The translations under genes were made by a program, and so were the position numbers. Shown in pieces: positions 59,840 to 64,000 of a DNA stretch of 64,000 nt (positions within the stretch are counted from its first letter, which is position 1; every line of letters starts with the position of its first letter). Under the pieces are notes generated by a model. That model was not told the origin of the DNA and did no database searches. It saw only the letters and a list, made by a program, of their open reading frames with translations. Source of the stretch: Xylocopa sonorina (taxonomy: Eukaryota; Arthropoda; Insecta; Hymenoptera; Apidae); assembly GCF_050948175.1 (NCBI RefSeq), contig NC_135199.1, positions 8,684,501 to 8,748,500 on the forward strand, read 5' to 3'.

Positions 59840-62800
59840 CCGCGAGACGTCGACGTCGTCGAGGAAACGACGTCTGACATCGAACAGCCGCTCTGATTAA
59901 GCGCAGGCGTGCTTTTCACGATCGTCATTGTCGCGATTCGATGACTGCACACGACGGCTGTAATTGCTGCGCCCCGTGGTCGCGAGCCTGCTATTCTGCT
60001 GCGTCGAGCTCTCGTCGGAATTGTCCTACCATTTACCCGTACACTGCTCCACGATCGAACCGCATAGTACCGTGGAATCTGACTCGTGGATGGTATCTCT
60101 ACGATTTACTTGTGCTGTAATTAAATGCACGAACGTAGCTGTAGCGACACGCGAGAGTAGATATGTTGGAGGACGTGAAATTGAAAAATCTACCAGCGTA
60201 AACGTGTACTCGTGGATCATAGAACCGCGTGAGAACTTGCAAAATGCAAGAATTATATCGATACGTTCCTCTATGTTTGATCAAACGCGATGTCAGATGG
60301 AGAAAGACCGCGTTCCATCCGCCAGGTCTCCAGAAACATAAATAAAGCGACACCGTTACTGTGATAGAGTAAGACTGGCTTTGTTCGGTTCCCTGAAAGC
60401 TTTCCAGAGTCCTTCGTACACTTGTCCTCTCGCAGGACGTTGAAAGAGATCGTCCTGCGAAAGATCCGCGATTTCTCGTCCACGAGTCGTGGAAAGAGGC
60501 CCGTCTCTCGTTCGCCATTGATACGTTCCTCCGCGTCGCGCTCGTATTTCCGGTCCACGGACGCGGCGAGTAACGCGCGGTCGACGAGCGCGTTTCCGGC
60601 GCTCTCGTGGGCAACGCTTCCGTTTGGCGACACCGTGTATCGATGACAGACGCCTTGGTTATTTCTTTCTGATGTTTACAATCTTCGAAGACAGTGACGA
60701 ACGTTTTATCGTTCGATACGAAGAGGAACTGATATTAGAAATTGCGTGTTTAAACGTACGCTGTTATCGAGACTGATAATATTTTCTAGGTAATTGAAAT
60801 TTACGATACTCGCGAAGCAATTAGTTTGATTTGTTTAGAAATGATAAAGAAAGTCAGTATTTTAATTTATTTTACATAACACGAAAGATCGCGTTAATTA
60901 ATCCAGCATGATCGAACTCTAAACACGACTGAACCGAATGAAACCTCTTCCGTTCTACTCTTGTTTCGTTCCGCTGATCGATAGGCATTGTCAACGACAC
61001 AATAACGCGACTTCAAAAATTACACGGCTCTACGTGGTGGTTTCCAACGAAGGCAATGACTTTTCACTCGAATTTCTTAATCGTCGTCCGCTTCGACCCA
61101 GGAGCCATCAGTATCCGGTCGCGCGACCTTCTCGAGAGATCCACGTTTCCGCTGAACCTTGCACGGCGTCGCGCCAACTGCAGATGACAGCGGATTGATA
61201 TTTTCCTTTAATAAACTGCGAGCGTCCCACCCTTCGACACCCTTCGCGTCGATTCAGATCGAGAACGGGTTTCTCGTTTATGCACCGGTTCGCAATTCCT
61301 CCGCGTTCGTTTCTTTTTTATTTTTTAGCGTCCACTTGCGAATTCCCTGAGCCATCGACTGTGTTATGGGGTTTCGTGGAATGTTTAGGGTGCTGGATAT
61401 TTGGAAATGAGAGCGATCGAGAGATCGTCGATCTGATAGGAATTTTTTTTTATTTTTTAAGTGTTATACTTTTATATTTTTTAATTCGATCTGTGAATGA
61501 AGCAGAGTTTCATCGATTAGAATGAGCAATGGTCGCTAGAATCAGCTCCAGCAGGCAGTATCCGCTCGAAATAATTGAATCGTCGAGGTAGAAAGAGTCG
61601 CAGGTCGAATGATCGTCCGTTTCGCGACGCTTTCTTCGCCAGCTCTAATGTCTGGGACGAGCGCGTGCAAAGAAATTTCTCGCCGCGTGGAAACGAGATC
61701 TTTCCGCTCGTCCCGGATAAAAACGAGTCCGCGACTGGATAAAAACGGGAGGAGAGGAGAAGAAACGAGGGGGAAAGGAACGAGAACTCGCATTAGGAAG
61801 TCGAACCTCGAAGCAACCGGAGATCTCTCGGGGTACGATCATATTTATTCGCGGACTCTGCCTCTCCCTGGAGGGGCCTCGAATTTCGCGTTACCCTCGA
61901 TGCTAATTAACTTAACCTGGAATTCAATTAAAAGACGAGAAACCAGAGTAAGAGATAAAAGAAAAAAGAAATTGGATCGCATTTGGAATTTCCGTAGCTG
62001 AGAAACATAACGATCGCGTTCGATGAAAACCTCTCTGCCACGATATTTGGGTAACGGGGTAATTAAGTATCCGAGTAGACGCCTTAAACAGAAATTAATA
62101 TCGTCCCCAATTGATAGAAATTCTACTTTCCTCTCGATCTTATTAATTTCAGTGCTCTCTCAATTTTACTCCCAACTGACTAGTCCAAAACTGACCACTT
62201 TTTAACATCCCTTCGTTCTGACATATTCCTTCTACCATCGAAAAAGGAGAAAAACGGAAACGATTCGTCGTTCGTTCCAACATCGCCTGGGGGAGAGCAG
62301 AAATTCTTTCGAAGCAGGTAGGATGTTTGCCCAAAGGTTCGAACCGACACGCACAGGGTTCGTAGTCTTAATTTACCGCGCGGGGTGAAATCCCTTGACC
62401 CCAGACGGTCGGTACCGCCCCCACGTCGGATCCGTTATCTGCTGGCCCTGTATTTTTCTACCCTCTTCCACCAACGAACCAGACGATCCTCGCCTTCTCT
62501 CCCTCTCTCCTCGTCTCTCTGTGTGCCACTTAGAAAATCGGGAATTTATTCGAGCGCGACTCACGAACGGAAAATTGTTCGCGGAGGGAAGAAAGGACAC
62601 GGGGTGGCCGCTGCGAGCAGCGGTTCGATACGACGACGGGGTGTAACGCTCGTAAATCAGGCTTATCGTCAAGATCCCGGATTCTTGAGCTTAGGTAATA
62701 CAAAGTATGGTTTATTACCGAGGGCTAAGCCGGTCGTGTAATTGCAGCTGGACGCGTTTCGCCTCGAGACGCGCTCGAATTGTAAATCGCTGGTGGGGGT

Positions 62801-64000
62801 AGTTCGAGGGGTGGTCGAACGAAATCTTGCGTGCAATTGAAGTTCTGAGGGTTGACGCTGCTTTTAGTTAGGGTAATTTCGATTTTCTGTTACGTGAAAA
62901 GGCTCGTTTGTAATTTAATTTCGTTGGCACCTAAAGGCGATCAGAAAACTCGCGCTCGTGACCAGTGAATTGTAGAAATTAGAAGACTGTCAATTTGATA
63001 GAGAGTAATGTCCAACGAACGATCGTATAAGAGCTGTTTAATGTCGGCGGGTTGGAAAAGACAATCGTAATGTTCGGGGTTATTGCCTCGTAAAAAGAGC
63101 TTCCACGGTAAAAACACGAAACTGCTGTTAGCCAGAGAGACGAGGGGGTGATGAGTCCGTTCTTCTCCCTTTTTTTTCTCTATTTTTTTGTTAAAAGCGC
63201 GTCGTTATTTACTCGTCAGCTTGAGTAACCAGGAACGTTTCGCGTTACCCTGTCTTGCATCCGCCACTTACGCTCTTCCACCGGAAAGTGCAGCGTTGTT
63301 CGCTGCGTAAATATTTCGTTTGTTAGCTAAAATTAGACGCTAAGCAAAGTTATCCCCTTTTCCTGTCGATCGTTGTATTTACCAGAATACAAATTCGATC
63401 TGAAAATGGTAAACTTGATTCCCAAAATTATAAATTTCACTTACGATAGAAATTGATAGCCAGCTTTCTTTCCGCCAAATTCAACCACTATCCAAGCCAT
63501 AATTAGAACCCGATTAGCCGCCACCAGGAGTTGTCTCGCGCAACTACTGTCGCCGTCTAACGAAGATCAGCCAATTAATTAACGCTGCTGGGCTGAAACG
63601 CGAGGCGGTGCCAGTTCTCGCAATGTTTCTTCATTAAGGAGCCAGAGCCGCGTAGAAAAAAAAACTGCAGCTGGATGGGAAGTTTGTCGGGGATTACAGA
63701 GCGTCGCGGCGCGACGAGAATCACCGTTGTACGATGCAACGCGGGCTGTTTCGCAGCTCGTACAAGAAACCGCGACGGACGACGCCCTCCGCTCCAGAAG
63801 AGCATCCTAACAAGAAATCCCTGCTCGCCCCGCTCGTTCGGTTACGTGTCGAGCAAACCCACGGACAGCCGAACCGGCTCCCGCCGATGGGGATTTATCG
63901 TCGAACCGATTTCCTTCGCCTCCGACAACTTGTCCGCGTTCTACGTTCACCTGTTACGGGTCTGAGCCTCCCGTTTCCTCCCAATCGGTCTCGTACACCT
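59840..64000. other. CpG-rich DNA, upstream of the minus-strand exons
   Basis: I see no certain exon. The segment 60680-60360 on the minus strand is open in two frames, one reading SVAHESAGNALVDRALLAAS and onward, with a fair acceptor (GTAAACATCAG) at its start. The opposite strand is open too, so coding status is undecided. A strong plus-strand acceptor ending at 62152 (TTATTAATTTCAG) and a donor CAG/GTAGGA at 62317 bound a segment closed in all frames. A GGTTCGAACC word near 62337 has no tRNA around it. Confidence 0.35.

Noticed and set aside
62153..62316. Plus-strand exon between a strong acceptor and CAG/GTAGGA
   Set aside because: All three frames close within 50 bases, and nothing links it to another exon; I kept it only as a note.

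Overview
The window reads as eukaryotic nuclear DNA from an insect. It is full of CpG words (TCGCG, CGCG, CGATCG), has short AT-rich islands, branch-point/polypyrimidine splice signals, AATAAA signals and a small piggyBac-type MITE bounded by TTAA. Unmethylated-looking, CpG-rich, gene-poor DNA of this kind fits a hymenopteran (bee, wasp or ant). That assignment is inference. No long conserved coding region is present: I recognised no protein family, no rRNA and no intact tRNA. The many open frames in the GC-rich parts are the expected by-product of few stop codons.

Layout. 1-4.8 kb: unannotated DNA with short palindromes. 4.8-6.9 kb: the most CpG-rich block, holding an Inr plus DPE core-promoter candidate (A+1 at 5658) and GTAAGT donors downstream. 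6.9-57 kb: long noncoding DNA, probably introns and intergenic sequence, with scattered small exons suggested by splice signals (23505-23602, 24953-25010, 27858-27993 and best 46900-46946). It also holds a piggyBac MITE (18971-19166), a fold-back element (25110-25262), a recent 218-bp tandem duplication (37431-37861), a degenerate pyrimidine minisatellite (about 41500-42180), a 150-bp degenerate tandem array (44570-44950), a 151-bp satellite-like array (50031-50790) and a 268-bp tandem duplication (51337-51851).

The most informative part is 57.3-59.8 kb. A plus-strand transcription unit seems to end at about 58.13 kb (terminal exon from 57782, overlapping AATAAA signals). A minus-strand unit seems to end at about 59.15 kb (130-bp intron 59514-59643, terminal exon from 59513, AATAAA on the minus strand). 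The two convergent 3' ends are separated by a 966-bp inverted-repeat element, 58158-59123. Its interior carries six copies of a 33-bp arm, arranged as three hairpins inside a larger palindrome, and the element as a whole holds thirteen TGACGTCA (CRE/ATF-type) octamers. This element is the strongest candidate for something undescribed.

The plus-strand exon candidates at 46900, 57442 and 57782 have compatible reading-frame phases, so they could belong to one long-intron gene. I could not test this against transcripts.
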